The notes: generated by a model from the letters alone, not told the origin. DNA of 64,000 nucleotides from Saprospirales bacterium (GCA_016711045.1 JADJTT010000008.1:397879-461878), one strand, 5' to 3'. Positions 8,701 through 16,273 are shown, counted from the first letter of the stretch. Numbers and translations: made by a program.

Positions 8701-9090
8701 GAAGGCCGGGGGCTGATTCGAGACGATCGATACCGCTTTTTCTACATCACAGAAAAAATGGACGCGGGAAGCGATACCTACGAAGATGCCCGGGCCTACC
8801 AGCATGGCATCGCCGTGGTACAGGCCAACGGCCATTGGGGCGTCATCAACCAGAACGGCGTGGAGATCATCCCTCCCAAATACGACCGTATCGAACATTT
8901 TGAGAACGGCTATGCCAAGGTCCGCATCAAAGGTTTCTCAGGGTTAAGTAATTTGAAAGGCGAATTGATCGTACAACCGGATTATGAGTATATTAGCTAC
9001 GCCGGACAAGGCCTCTTCCGCGTAGAACAAGGGGAGAAAATCGGCTATTTCGATTTGTCGGGGAAATGGGTATGGGGCCTCCGCGAGTAG
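5773..9090 (+). CDS. Giant WG-repeat exported protein
   Basis: A 1105-residue protein with a signal peptide (MRLGIFFLLVSSLLATSVVA) followed almost wholly by WG repeats of the KWGLINAEGKLVLQPVYD type. About two dozen copies can be counted, each roughly 45 residues with a W/Y-G core, a D-x-x-G turn and a hydrophobic-P-x-x-Y/F-D end. An interruption of about 230 residues (about 390-620) holds fewer clear repeats. WG repeats are thought to build beta-propeller or solenoid surfaces; their ligands are mostly unknown. There is no sorting domain or lipobox, so a periplasmic location is the simplest inference. The stop codon lies inside the first of two 20-base palindromes, and an NtrC-type activator gene follows after 60 bases, which suggests co-transcription. 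Confidence 0.9.
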   Translation: MRLGIFFLLVSSLLATSVVAQPFFPVKMNKKWGLINAEGKLVLQPVYDAIGEFKTFGYAVMQREGKVGLLGRDGQEILAPAFQDLKVLSPELMAVLQDDQWMIINLQRRVVLPSGYDRVVVLTSEFLSYQENGQWGVVSRQGQKVVECRYDAVQFQSDGYFLTRKDDNFGVLTWEGEEVLPPNYDDIQIEEPGLIFFKKQNRWGMADCHSGIRIPAAYDHIDVVGDQFIRLLKNGKLAIYSLSCERMISEGEYDDGYLFSDDAILVKRNRLLGLLDACGKPVLPVRFFEIHPFGAELFRVNFQGKWGIVDGEGAVVLPLEYDYLAPLKAHLSLVRKDGKNGVVNGAGQLIVPVRFDELIFEKTQIKANQGNSLTLYGLNADGSLTDHQRFNEHITISVGKNTTGPGHASFRESPYVLDNFEWFYAPHVDKWGLRRLEDGSQQIEPLFDIVRVFPKWGFSLVGIGSQMPMDLERTTYRFEHLYGLVNNTEGLLVTDMALWDVRISDLEKGFPAARCVLSNGRHGLLTPTGKFRCRDYAYIGEFSDGRARASIKGRLSGTLSDDKLHLGKVSDYLNDLLTPNSMLDFTQYDLEFEREAHLICEDCEWGYIDTSGAMVVPAMYSFARDFVNEVGIVQVEDKWGMLGLQGETLIPCRYDAVEFLENTENQIVRIYKREEKYGLIDSLGQLALQLAFDEVGSFREGLLAVKQDGLWGYVDRFGTEVVPCTFRAVENFSEGKAAVKMGRQWGFINPAGKVEIDFQYIRVGNFCNGLAWFFDGSKYGFIDEKGRVAIQPQFEGAYDFEGPLARVIKDNKYGLIDRAGRYILKPKYSIIHEFDDNGLAKAGFGNEHISYGLLNQKGELITHQPFIEIRPFSEGLAVVKTKNGYGFIDPSGAMVIPDRFIKVSNFSNNRAAVQENGHCGYIGPDGNLRIDMAFTRCSDFEEGKAVVYQGYRKAGLIDSSGHFIILPALDNLAQFSEGRGLIRDDRYRFFYITEKMDAGSDTYEDARAYQHGIAVVQANGHWGVINQNGVEIIPPKYDRIEHFENGYAKVRIKGFSGLSNLKGELIVQPDYEYISYAGQGLFRVEQGEKIGYFDLSGKWVWGLRE

Positions 9091-9137
9091 ACGCCATACC
9101 TGGCGTCTCCCCCGTACAGACGCCATACGTGGCGTCT
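9089..9137. repeat. Twin 20-base palindromes between the WG gene and the NtrC gene
   Basis: Two hairpins of the form AGACGCCA-TACN-TGGCGTCT lie at 9089-9108 and 9118-9137, with 8-base perfect stems and 4-base loops. The first contains the last two bases of the WG gene's TAG stop. Neither is followed by a T-run, so they are not standard terminators; they could stabilise or process a bicistronic mRNA. Confidence 0.8.
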
Positions 9138-9150
9138 AAAAAACATAACC

Positions 9151-10494
9151 ATGCAAAACCCACGCATCCTAATCATCGACGACGAAAAAGACATCCGGGG
9201 ACTACTGGAGCGGATCTTCAAGCTGGAGGGATATGAGGTATTTCAGGCGGAGACAGGCGCCAGGGGCTTAAAACTGCTCGAAAAAGAAGAAGTGCATACC
9301 GTGATCTGCGATGTCAAACTACCCGATGCGAATGGGGTGGAGTTGCTCCCGAAGATCAAGGCCCTGCAACCGCTTGCGGAGGTGATCCTGCTTACCGCTT
9401 ACGGCACCATCCCCGATGGAGTGCTGGCCATTAAAGGGGGGGCGTTCGACTATATCACCAAAGGTGACGACAACAACAAGATCATACCGCTGGTCAATCG
9501 CGCCACGGAAAAGGCACAATTGCAATACAAGGTGCGGGAACTGGAAGCGAAAGTCGGCGGACGTTACACCTTTGAAGCGATCGTCGGCAAGTCGCCCCAA
9601 TTCCTCCGCGCTATCGAGATGGCCCGAAGGGTAGCGCCCACCGATGCCACTGTCCTGCTCCGCGGGGAGACAGGAACGGGGAAGGAGGTCTTCGCACAGT
9701 CTATCCACTACGAAAGTCCCCGCAAAAACCAGCATTTTGTGGCGGTCAACTGCAGCGCCCTGGGTAAGGAACTCCTGGAAAGCGAAATGTTCGGCTACAA
9801 AGCCGGCGCTTTTACCGGGGCTAATAAAGACAAGATTGGACTTTTCGAGGAGGCCGACAAAGGCACTATCTTCCTCGACGAGATCGGCGAGATGGACCTC
9901 ACCCTGCAGGCTAAACTCCTGCGCGTGCTCGAAACGAGTACCTTCATTAAAGTGGGGGAGACCAGGGAAACTCAGGTCGATGTGCGCATCATCGCCGCTA
10001 CCAACCGCGACCTGCAAAAGGAAAGCGAGCAGGGTCGCTTCCGCCTCGACCTCTATTATCGACTTTCTGTCTTTCAGCTTCACCTCCCCAGTTTGCAGGA
10101 GCGCCGGGAAGATATCCCCATGTTGGCCCTCCATTTTATCCAGACCGCTACTTCCCGCATGAACCGCAAACCCATGGAGTTGTCGCCCGCTTTTGAAAAA
10201 GCCCTCGTGCAACACCACTGGAAAGGCAATATCCGCGAGCTCAAAAATATCATCGAACGGGCTGTCATCCTCACCGATGACGCTATCCTTCAGCCTGACG
10301 TCCTCCCCTTTGACTTCCTGCAAGACGAACCGCCTCCCGGTGACACCCCCCTCAGCCTCAATGCCGTCGAGGAACGCCACATCCGCAAGATCCTTGCCCA
10401 CACCCAGGGCAATAAGACCCGAACCGCCGAGATCCTCGGCATCGGCCTCACTACCCTCTATCGCAAGATGGAAGAATATGGGATTGAGAAGTGA
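9151..10494 (+). CDS. Sigma-54-dependent NtrC-family response regulator
   Basis: A 447-residue transcription activator for sigma-54 promoters. The receiver domain (1-120) has the acidic pair Asp10-Asp11, phospho-acceptor Asp54 in CDVKLPDANG and the lysine in ITKGD. The AAA+ domain (about 143-375) has Walker A GETGTGKE, the sigma-54 contact loop GAFTGA, Walker B GTIFLDEIGEM and the arginine-finger region RFRLDLYYRL. The C-terminal Fis-type helix-turn-helix (about 400-447) reads NKTRTAEILGIGLTTLYRKM. All catalytic features are intact. The histidine kinase at 11625-13454 is the closest candidate partner (a KinB/AlgB-like pairing), though an ECF sigma gene lies between them. Confidence 0.93.
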   Translation: MQNPRILIIDDEKDIRGLLERIFKLEGYEVFQAETGARGLKLLEKEEVHTVICDVKLPDANGVELLPKIKALQPLAEVILLTAYGTIPDGVLAIKGGAFDYITKGDDNNKIIPLVNRATEKAQLQYKVRELEAKVGGRYTFEAIVGKSPQFLRAIEMARRVAPTDATVLLRGETGTGKEVFAQSIHYESPRKNQHFVAVNCSALGKELLESEMFGYKAGAFTGANKDKIGLFEEADKGTIFLDEIGEMDLTLQAKLLRVLETSTFIKVGETRETQVDVRIIAATNRDLQKESEQGRFRLDLYYRLSVFQLHLPSLQERREDIPMLALHFIQTATSRMNRKPMELSPAFEKALVQHHWKGNIRELKNIIERAVILTDDAILQPDVLPFDFLQDEPPPGDTPLSLNAVEERHIRKILAHTQGNKTRTAEILGIGLTTLYRKMEEYGIEK

Positions 10495-10496
10495 AG

Positions 10497-10660
10497 ACCC
10501 GCCTATCGGCGGGTGAAGAGCACCACGCTGTCGCGTGGTGGTGAGGAGCATCGACTTCGTCGATGGCGAAGAGCAGATTTCACTTCACCATTTCGCGATA
10601 GCGAAATGTACTTCACCACCGTCGAAGACGGTGCTCTTCACCCACCGATAGCCGGCTCTT
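10497..10660. repeat. Array of short hairpins forming a larger palindrome
   Basis: Five consecutive perfect hairpins with different stems follow the NtrC stop: 10497-10514 (ACCCGCC-TATC-GGCGGGT), 10521-10540 (CACCACGC-TGTC-GCGTGGTG), 10549-10565 (CATCGAC-TTC-GTCGATG), 10589-10608 (CATTTCGC-GATA-GCGAAATG) and 10617-10633 (CACCGTC-GAA-GACGGTG). A degenerate sixth (CACCGATAGCCGG) follows. They are separated by GAAGAGC-type linkers. The outer linkers, GGGTGAAGAGCACC at 10511 and GGTGCTCTTCACCC at 10630, are reverse complements, so the whole array is itself an imperfect palindrome. The rest of the gap to 10977 shows only an ACTGCC-type phrase repeat near 10767-10795. Confidence 0.85.
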
Positions 10661-10977
10661 CACCCCATTTTGAAAAACCACCCTTCCAAAATGAAAGGGT
10701 CCCCCCTTCCTTCAAAATACCCTCGAATTTTATTCCAACGCCTAAGTGCTTGATAATCTGTTAATTGCATACTGCCTACTGCAATCTGCTAACTCTCGGT
10801 ACGCTTTTGGCATACCTTCTATCAAAGCACGCATACTATGGAGATACTGATTTTTTTTATAAGCCTTTGGGTTGTGTTTGTGCTGCTGACCGTGTGGAAT
10901 ACCTGGCAGGAGAAAATACACCACTAAACAAAACCACACTCAGAAACCAATTTAAATCACCCGAAAAAAACAGTCTC

Positions 10978-11496
10978 ATGGGTACCGTTGAATTTAGCTC
11001 CCAATTCCGATCGCTGGAAAACAAATTACTGCCGGCTGCATACCGGTTGACCAACAATTACGAAGATGCGCGTGACCTGATCCAGGAAACGGCGCTCCGG
11101 GCCTACAACAACAAGGAAAAGTTTGAAATGGGCACCAATTTTCACGCCTGGGTGGTTACGATCATGCGCAACACGTTTATCAACATCTACCGCAAGAAGA
11201 AAAATCGGGCCACGGTCTGTGAACCCACCGGGAGTTATGTATTCGAAAACGAATCGAATTTCGAGGAAAACCAGGCCTACTCCAATATCATGATGAATGA
11301 GCTTCAAGCCATCATCTGCCAACTGAGCGATACCTACAGCATCCCCTTCACGATGTTTTACGAAGGGTATAAATATGAAGAGATTGCGGAGCATTTGGGT
11401 TTGCCGATAGGCACAGTCAAAAGCCGCATATTCTTTGCCCGCCAATTTTTAAAAGACGCTATCCAACATCGATATCCCAAAAACCTAGTTGCCTGA
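10978..11496 (+). CDS. ECF RNA polymerase sigma factor
   Basis: A 172-residue sigma-70 family factor of the extracytoplasmic function type. Region 2 spans about residues 10-85 (LLPAAYRLTNNYEDARDLIQ and NFHAWVVTIMRNTFINIYRK). Region 4 spans about 105-165 (YKYEEIAEHLGLPIGTVKSR, a helix-turn-helix). The ATG at 10978 is chosen because the upstream in-frame extension has no family similarity. No anti-sigma gene is adjacent, so its control is unclear; a histidine kinase follows 128 bases downstream. A strong terminator ends the gene, so it is probably monocistronic. Confidence 0.9.
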   Translation: MGTVEFSSQFRSLENKLLPAAYRLTNNYEDARDLIQETALRAYNNKEKFEMGTNFHAWVVTIMRNTFINIYRKKKNRATVCEPTGSYVFENESNFEENQAYSNIMMNELQAIICQLSDTYSIPFTMFYEGYKYEEIAEHLGLPIGTVKSRIFFARQFLKDAIQHRYPKNLVA

Positions 11497-11521
11497 GTAT
11501 TAAACTAGGAAACGCTCCGGG

Positions 11522-11552
11522 CCGGCCCTGAAATATGGGCCGGTTTTTTTTT
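11522..11552 (+). terminator. Rho-independent terminator of the ECF sigma gene
   Basis: A perfect 7-base-pair stem CCGGCCC/GGGCCGG with an 8-base loop is followed by nine T residues, 26 bases after the sigma factor stop. Confidence 0.92.
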
Positions 11553-11624
11553 ATATTGTGAAGGGTGAGGTGTGAAGAGTGAAGATTTTTTACCAAAACC
11601 TGTTAAAACCCTGCAACTCCATAA

Positions 11625-13454
11625 ATGAACTGGCCCTTCTCCCACGTAACCTTTAAAGCCAAGATCCGGCTGATGTTGCTCGTGTTGTTCTCCATCATGA
11701 CGATACTGGGCATCCTGGGAGCTTATTTTCTCGACCGTATCTCCGACAATTCGGTCGAAATGATGAACACCAACCTGCGCACCCTCAACTATACGCAGGA
11801 AATGTGGCTGGCGCTCAACAAATCCATCTTCATCCTCTCCAACGAGGACCTCAGCTCCAAAGAAAGCCGGTTGGATCTTCGACGGGCATTCGACAGCTTC
11901 GAGCGTCAGCTCAATATGCAGGCGGATATCATTACCGGCGAACGCGAACAGGCCTTGTGGGAAACCCTCCGCAATGATTTTGAAAAATTTCGAGCCAATA
12001 TCAACCAACTCGAAGCCAATGGGCAATTACCCATCGAAGAGCTGATTAAATCGTCATTCAATATTCAACAAATACTCGAACAAGTCTATCAGGTAAATAA
12101 AGACAGCATCCGGCAAAAGAACGACCGGGTTTACCGGCAGGCCAACGGGGTTACGCTTGCGATCATCCTGTTTGGCTTTTTCTTTTTCATCTTCGCCGTA
12201 GTGGCCGTCTTTTTCTTCCCCAACTCCCTCGCCCGGCCCATTCAGGAACTGAACGTAGGGATACGCCAGATCGCCCGAAAGAACTACAACCAACGCCTGG
12301 AGGTTAAAACCCAGGACGAATTTGGGGAAGTAGCTGAATCGTTTAATACCATGGCCGAAAAACTGGCCGAATACGACAACCTCAATATTTCAAAACTACT
12401 TACGGAAAAACGGCGCATCGAGACCATCATCGGTCAAATGAACGAGCCTATCATCGGCCTCGACCGCAAAAACGTCATCCTTTTCGCCAACCGAAAAGCC
12501 CTGGAACTGATCGGCATGCAGGAACAAGACGTGGTGGGCCGCTCTGCCGCAGCCGTAGCGCGCGAAAATGAATACCTGAAGGAAATGGTAAAGGAATTAT
12601 TGGAAAACGGCGTACCGGTGGCCAGAAGCTACCCCTCCTTCAGCCTGATCCAGCATGGGAAAACGTATTATTTTGAAAAAGACGTGCTGAATGTCTCCGA
12701 AAACGATCAACTCATGGGCGACGGTTCGGTGATCATCCTGAAAAATATCACCGAATTCAGAGAGCAGGATATGGCCAAGACCAACTTCATGGCCACCCTT
12801 TCGCACGAGCTTAAAACGCCTATCTCTGCGATCGATATGAGCCTTGCCCTGATGCTGGACAACCGCATCGGCGAGCTGAATGACGACCAGAAGGAACTGG
12901 CCCAAACCATCAACGACAACTCGCAGCGGTTGCTCCGAATGGTCAACGAGATCCTCGATCTGTCCAAGATCGAAACAGGGATCATGGAATTGTCGATGGA
13001 ATATGCCACCGCGGAAGAGCTCATCGACCGGGCTATGGACAATACACGGGTCTTTCTCAGTGAAAAAGACATCCAGGTCGACAAAGTCCTGGAAACCAGG
13101 CTGCCGGAACTGCACCTCGATGTACAGAAAACCACAGCCGTTCTGACCAATTTCCTCACCAATGCGATCCGGTATTCACCCGGGCAAGGACATATTCGCA
13201 TCGCCGTGCACTGCACCCGCGATACGGTCGAGTTTTCCGTTGCCGATGAAGGCCCCGGTATCCCCGAAGAAGAACAGGAAAAAATATTCCAACGCTACAG
13301 CCGCTCTAAAAACGACCGCACCAAAGGCACAGGCCTCGGCCTGGCCATCTCCAAGGAATTTGTGGAAAAACAAGGTGGAAGGATCTGGGTGAAAAGCAAG
13401 ATGGGGGAGGGAAGTACGTTCGGCTTTGTATTGCCTTTAGTGACTAGTGACTAG
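11625..13454 (+). CDS. HAMP-PAS sensor histidine kinase
   Basis: A 609-residue membrane-bound kinase. One span near residues 14-36, a periplasmic helical sensor domain (about 37-180), a second span (about 183-203), then HAMP (RPIQELNVGIRQIARKNYNQ), PAS (about 265-370, NEPIIGLDRKNVILFANRKA), HisKA with phospho-acceptor His394 in SHELKTPI, and an ATPase domain. The ATPase domain shows the N box (NAIRYSPG), G1 (DEGPGIP), F box (FQRYSRS) and G2 (GTGLGLAI). This is the KinB-like architecture. No receiver is fused; the NtrC-type regulator two genes upstream is a plausible partner. The last codons (VTSD) and the TAG stop lie inside the GTGACTA repeat that follows. Confidence 0.92.
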   Translation: MNWPFSHVTFKAKIRLMLLVLFSIMTILGILGAYFLDRISDNSVEMMNTNLRTLNYTQEMWLALNKSIFILSNEDLSSKESRLDLRRAFDSFERQLNMQADIITGEREQALWETLRNDFEKFRANINQLEANGQLPIEELIKSSFNIQQILEQVYQVNKDSIRQKNDRVYRQANGVTLAIILFGFFFFIFAVVAVFFFPNSLARPIQELNVGIRQIARKNYNQRLEVKTQDEFGEVAESFNTMAEKLAEYDNLNISKLLTEKRRIETIIGQMNEPIIGLDRKNVILFANRKALELIGMQEQDVVGRSAAAVARENEYLKEMVKELLENGVPVARSYPSFSLIQHGKTYYFEKDVLNVSENDQLMGDGSVIILKNITEFREQDMAKTNFMATLSHELKTPISAIDMSLALMLDNRIGELNDDQKELAQTINDNSQRLLRMVNEILDLSKIETGIMELSMEYATAEELIDRAMDNTRVFLSEKDIQVDKVLETRLPELHLDVQKTTAVLTNFLTNAIRYSPGQGHIRIAVHCTRDTVEFSVADEGPGIPEEEQEKIFQRYSRSKNDRTKGTGLGLAISKEFVEKQGGRIWVKSKMGEGSTFGFVLPLVTSD

Positions 13455-13504
13455 TGACCAGTCACCAGTCACCAGTCACCAGTCACCCCCGATAGCTATC
13501 GGGG
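13440..13504. repeat. GTGACTAG/CAGTCACC phrase repeat ending in CCCCGATAGCTATCGGGG palindrome
   Basis: Tandem 7-base units AGTGACT, then CCAGTCA, run from 13440 to 13486. They change sense in the middle, so the block can fold. They are followed by the perfect 18-base palindrome CCCCGATAGCTATCGGGG at 13487-13504, which ends against the stop codon of the convergent thioredoxin gene. The histidine kinase stop is built by the repeat itself. A second CAGTCACC block lies at 46520-46565, and related CCCGATAG palindromes at 42921 and 52317. Confidence 0.85.
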
Positions 13505-14638
13505 TTAAAGTACCTTCAATATCTCCTGCTCAATCTCCGCCGCTCCCCTCAAATTCACCGCAGCGATCTTGCCTTCACGGTCGATGAGGAAGGTGCGGGG
13601 AATGGAGTTTACGCCGTAGAGTTGTGCAGGCGCGCATTCCCATTTTTTCAGATCAGATACGTGGTAGGGCCAGGGAAGGCCATCTTTCTGGATCGCTTCT
13701 ACCCAGCGTTGTTTCTGGCTTTTCATCTGGGCGTCGATGGCCTCTTGAGAGGGGAACTTGGCCATATCACTGGAAGCAAGGCCGTCGAGCGATACGCTGA
13801 AGACAGTAAAGCCTTTGTCTTTATATTGGTTGTATACCTTTACCACATTCGGATTCTCCCGGCGGCAGGGGCCGCACCAGCTGGCCCAGAAGTCGAGCAG
13901 TACCACCTTGCCTTTGAGATCAGACAGCGCGTACTTCTTTCCGTCGGGGCTAGGCAGGTTGATATCCGGCGCCGGCATGCCGACCTGGATGCGCTGACCG
14001 GCTTGCTGCTGGGCGAAATACGTTTCCAACTGGCTGATGAATATCCCGTAGTTCAACGTGTTTTCGGAACCGGGGTAATCCTTTGTCAGACGGCTGTGAA
14101 TGTTTTTATGCGTGCCAATAAACTGCGGGTTTTGGCCCATCGTTTGAAAAGCCACCATCATGGCGCCCAGGGAACTGGAGCAGGTATCCACATATCCCTG
14201 AATGTTGTCGGGCAGGATCGTGCGGTTGTAAAGGCCTTTCATCAGTTCTACATAACTATACGAAGCCTTTGATCCCGTAAGGGTGAAGTTGTATTGAGAA
14301 AGCGTATTGAGGTCGCCGGTTAATTGCAGGAGACCTTCCGTCCCGTCCAGGATGATCACGAACTTCTGGGCGCCGATCCGCATCCGGTATACGCCGGCTT
14401 CGAGGCCTTCGGGATAGTTAAATTCAAAACTCCCGTTCGCATCTGCATCTACTTTATTCAATACCTGGTTGGCCTTGTTGATGATGACCTGATCGAGGTA
14501 TACCTGCAAATTTGCCGCCCCCTGGACGGTCCCTTTTATTACGGTTCCCTTTACGGAAGCGGCCCCCTCGCTGTTGGCACATTGCATACCCATAAAAGCC
14601 GTCAGGACCAGGAGGAGTATCGAAATTTGATTTTTCAT
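13505..14638 (-). CDS. TlpA-like thioredoxin lipoprotein with DUF4369 domain
   Basis: A 377-residue exported thiol-disulfide reductase. The signal peptide ends in the lipobox MGMQC (Cys20). Residues about 30-130 resemble DUF4369 (KGTVQGAANLQVYLDQ, DANGSFEF). A helical linker follows, and then a redoxin domain from about residue 217 (VGMPAPDINLPSPDGK). The active site is WCGPC at 254-258, and the cis-proline loop is NSIPRTFLIDREGKI. Bacteroidota carry many such paralogues, thought to act on periplasmic protein disulfides or cytochrome maturation. A perfect promoter lies 120-150 bases upstream. It converges on the histidine kinase gene. Confidence 0.9.
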   Translation of the reverse strand: MKNQISILLLVLTAFMGMQCANSEGAASVKGTVIKGTVQGAANLQVYLDQVIINKANQVLNKVDADANGSFEFNYPEGLEAGVYRMRIGAQKFVIILDGTEGLLQLTGDLNTLSQYNFTLTGSKASYSYVELMKGLYNRTILPDNIQGYVDTCSSSLGAMMVAFQTMGQNPQFIGTHKNIHSRLTKDYPGSENTLNYGIFISQLETYFAQQQAGQRIQVGMPAPDINLPSPDGKKYALSDLKGKVVLLDFWASWCGPCRRENPNVVKVYNQYKDKGFTVFSVSLDGLASSDMAKFPSQEAIDAQMKSQKQRWVEAIQKDGLPWPYHVSDLKKWECAPAQLYGVNSIPRTFLIDREGKIAAVNLRGAAEIEQEILKVL

Positions 14639-14761
14639 AAGTAACTATTTTCTTTTTTCGTTTCAGGAAAATTCTGGTGAATTAGAAAAGGAACGCTTTG
14701 CGTCCGGAGATAGTTTTCCGACTTTCTTGTCAGGCTATTTTAGTCCTTTCGAAAGAAAGCG

Positions 14762-14791
14762 CAAAGATAAGTAACCAATCAAAATAACAAA
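14762..14791 (-). promoter_or_regulatory. Bacteroidota-type promoter of the TlpA-like gene
   Basis: On the minus strand TTTG (14791-14788) and TATCTTTG (14769-14762) are separated by 18 bases, matching the TTG/TAnnTTTG housekeeping promoter exactly. It lies just after the end of the cytochrome oxidase subunit III gene and implies a leader of roughly 115-120 bases. Confidence 0.75.
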
Positions 14792-14797
14792 GAACAA

Positions 14798-15424
14798 TCA
14801 CCGAAACAACTGATTCACAAAGAAGAACAGCACCAGATACACCCACAAACCATCCAGGAAATGCCAGTAGAGGGTGAGCAAGCTGAGCTTGAGGCGTTTT
14901 TCGGGATCGGAAAAATACACCAATACGCTGACCTGGTCTTTCATTTGCTTGCGGGCCGTGCGCAGGAACATACCCAGAAAAGGGAGCCCGGCGATGACGT
15001 GGACGAAATGTAGTCCGGAGATCAGGTAGAGATAGGAAGCAGAATTGCCGGAGTTGAATTGGATGTGTTGTGCAAGGAGCTGTCGCCACCCAAAAAACTG
15101 CATGATCAGGAAAAGGAGGGAGAGTCCGATGGTGATCGCCAGTGCCTGCTGGTATTGTGGGGTGTGGTCGGCTTTATAGGCCCGGCGCGCCCAGGTGATG
15201 GTGGCGCTGCTCCCCAGCAAGAGCAGGGTGTTGAACAGAAAGATCACCGGCAATCGGATAGGAGGCAGTGCGCTCTGTACCCGCGTATAGACCAACGCGC
15301 CCGTCAGGGCCAGGAAGAGCGCCGTGATGCCCATCAATACTAACACCAAAAGCACATTGTGCGGGTGGAACGCGAAATTATCGTATTCGTGGGTGGGGGC
15401 GTTGGATTTGGGTTGGTTGCGCAT
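14798..15424 (-). CDS. Cytochrome c oxidase subunit III family protein
   Basis: A 208-residue membrane protein of the heme-copper oxidase subunit III family. There are five hydrophobic spans: about 24-47, 60-78, 93-113, 128-150 and 185-205. Characteristic motifs are FLFNTLLLLGSSATITWARR, GLHFVHVIAGL (subunit III histidine-rich helix) and YWHFLDGLWVYLVLFF at the C-terminus. Subunit III stabilises the catalytic subunit and has no metal itself. It is unusual that no other oxidase subunit lies beside it, so it may serve an oxidase encoded elsewhere or be a solitary paralogue. It is divergent from the APS reductase gene. Confidence 0.88.
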   Translation of the reverse strand: MRNQPKSNAPTHEYDNFAFHPHNVLLVLVLMGITALFLALTGALVYTRVQSALPPIRLPVIFLFNTLLLLGSSATITWARRAYKADHTPQYQQALAITIGLSLLFLIMQFFGWRQLLAQHIQFNSGNSASYLYLISGLHFVHVIAGLPFLGMFLRTARKQMKDQVSVLVYFSDPEKRLKLSLLTLYWHFLDGLWVYLVLFFFVNQLFR

Positions 15425-15511
15425 ACCAAATTAAGTTTATTCATGAATTTACCGCGTAAAATGACAATTTTACCTTAATATTGCACCGGCCAAAAGGAAA
15501 TTTCGACTGTT

Positions 15512-16255
15512 ATGGAACCTATTGATACCTTACTGATTGATGCAAAGGTAAAACAGGCCAAATCGCTTAAGGGGCAAACCCCTGATTTGGCATTCCTGAA
15601 CGAGGTGTTTTCCCCCCTTCCTGCCTTGGCTCGTATCCATCTTTTATACGCATTTTTCAAAAAAGAAGAAGTGTTGGTCACCTCTTCCTTTGGGGCCAAT
15701 TCAGCCTTTTTGCTTTACCTGATCAGCCTGGCAGTTTCTGCACAACCCATCTATTTTATCGATACCACCAACCACTTTCAGGAAACGCTGGATTACAAGA
15801 AGAAGCTGATGAAGCGCTTCCGGTTGGAAGTAATCGACGTATTGCCTGATCCGGAGGCAAATGCACGGACCAAAGAGGAGGAATGGTGGAAGGATCAACC
15901 CAAGGCCTGCTGTGCGATCAATAAGGTGGCGCCCCTGGAGCCGATCAAAGCCCGCCATAAGGTTTGGATCTCCGGACTGATGGCTTTTCAGACACCTTTT
16001 CGGGCCCAGTTGAATGTATTTGAACAACAGGGCTCCATCTTGAAATTTCATCCCCTCATCAACTACTCCCAAGACCAGTTTGAACAGGAACGGGAGGAGA
16101 TTGGTCTGCCCCGCCACCCACTTGAACTCCAGGGTTACGGCTCCATCGGATGCACCCACTGCACCGAGAGAGGAGAGGGGCGAAGCGGCCGCTGGGCCGG
16201 TTCCGGGCAAACCGAGTGCGGCCTTCACCCCGGCTTTTTTGAGGACAAGCGCTAA
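15512..16255 (+). CDS. cysH: Assimilatory adenylyl-sulfate (APS) reductase
   Basis: A 247-residue reductase of the CysH family that makes sulfite from activated sulfate. The PP-loop-like segment TSSFGANSA (57-65) and the IDTTNHFQETLDYK motif bind the nucleotide. Cys133-Cys134 (KACCAINKVAPL) and Cys214/Cys217 (GCTHCTERG) are the four ligands of the [4Fe-4S] cluster found in APS-using enzymes and absent from PAPS-only enzymes such as that of E. coli. The catalytic C-terminal cysteine is in ECGLH (Cys236). It stands apart from other sulfur-assimilation genes. A TAATATTG box at 15476-15483 (7 of 8 to the -7 consensus) may be its promoter. Confidence 0.92.
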   Translation: MEPIDTLLIDAKVKQAKSLKGQTPDLAFLNEVFSPLPALARIHLLYAFFKKEEVLVTSSFGANSAFLLYLISLAVSAQPIYFIDTTNHFQETLDYKKKLMKRFRLEVIDVLPDPEANARTKEEEWWKDQPKACCAINKVAPLEPIKARHKVWISGLMAFQTPFRAQLNVFEQQGSILKFHPLINYSQDQFEQEREEIGLPRHPLELQGYGSIGCTHCTERGEGRSGRWAGSGQTECGLHPGFFEDKR

Positions 16256-16273
16256 AATTCCGGCCATCTGCCG

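Noticed and set aside
10497..10660. CRISPR array as an explanation of the hairpin series
   Set aside because: There is no constant repeat of 23-40 bases with unique spacers; the stems differ and only a 7-base linker is shared, and no cas genes are near.
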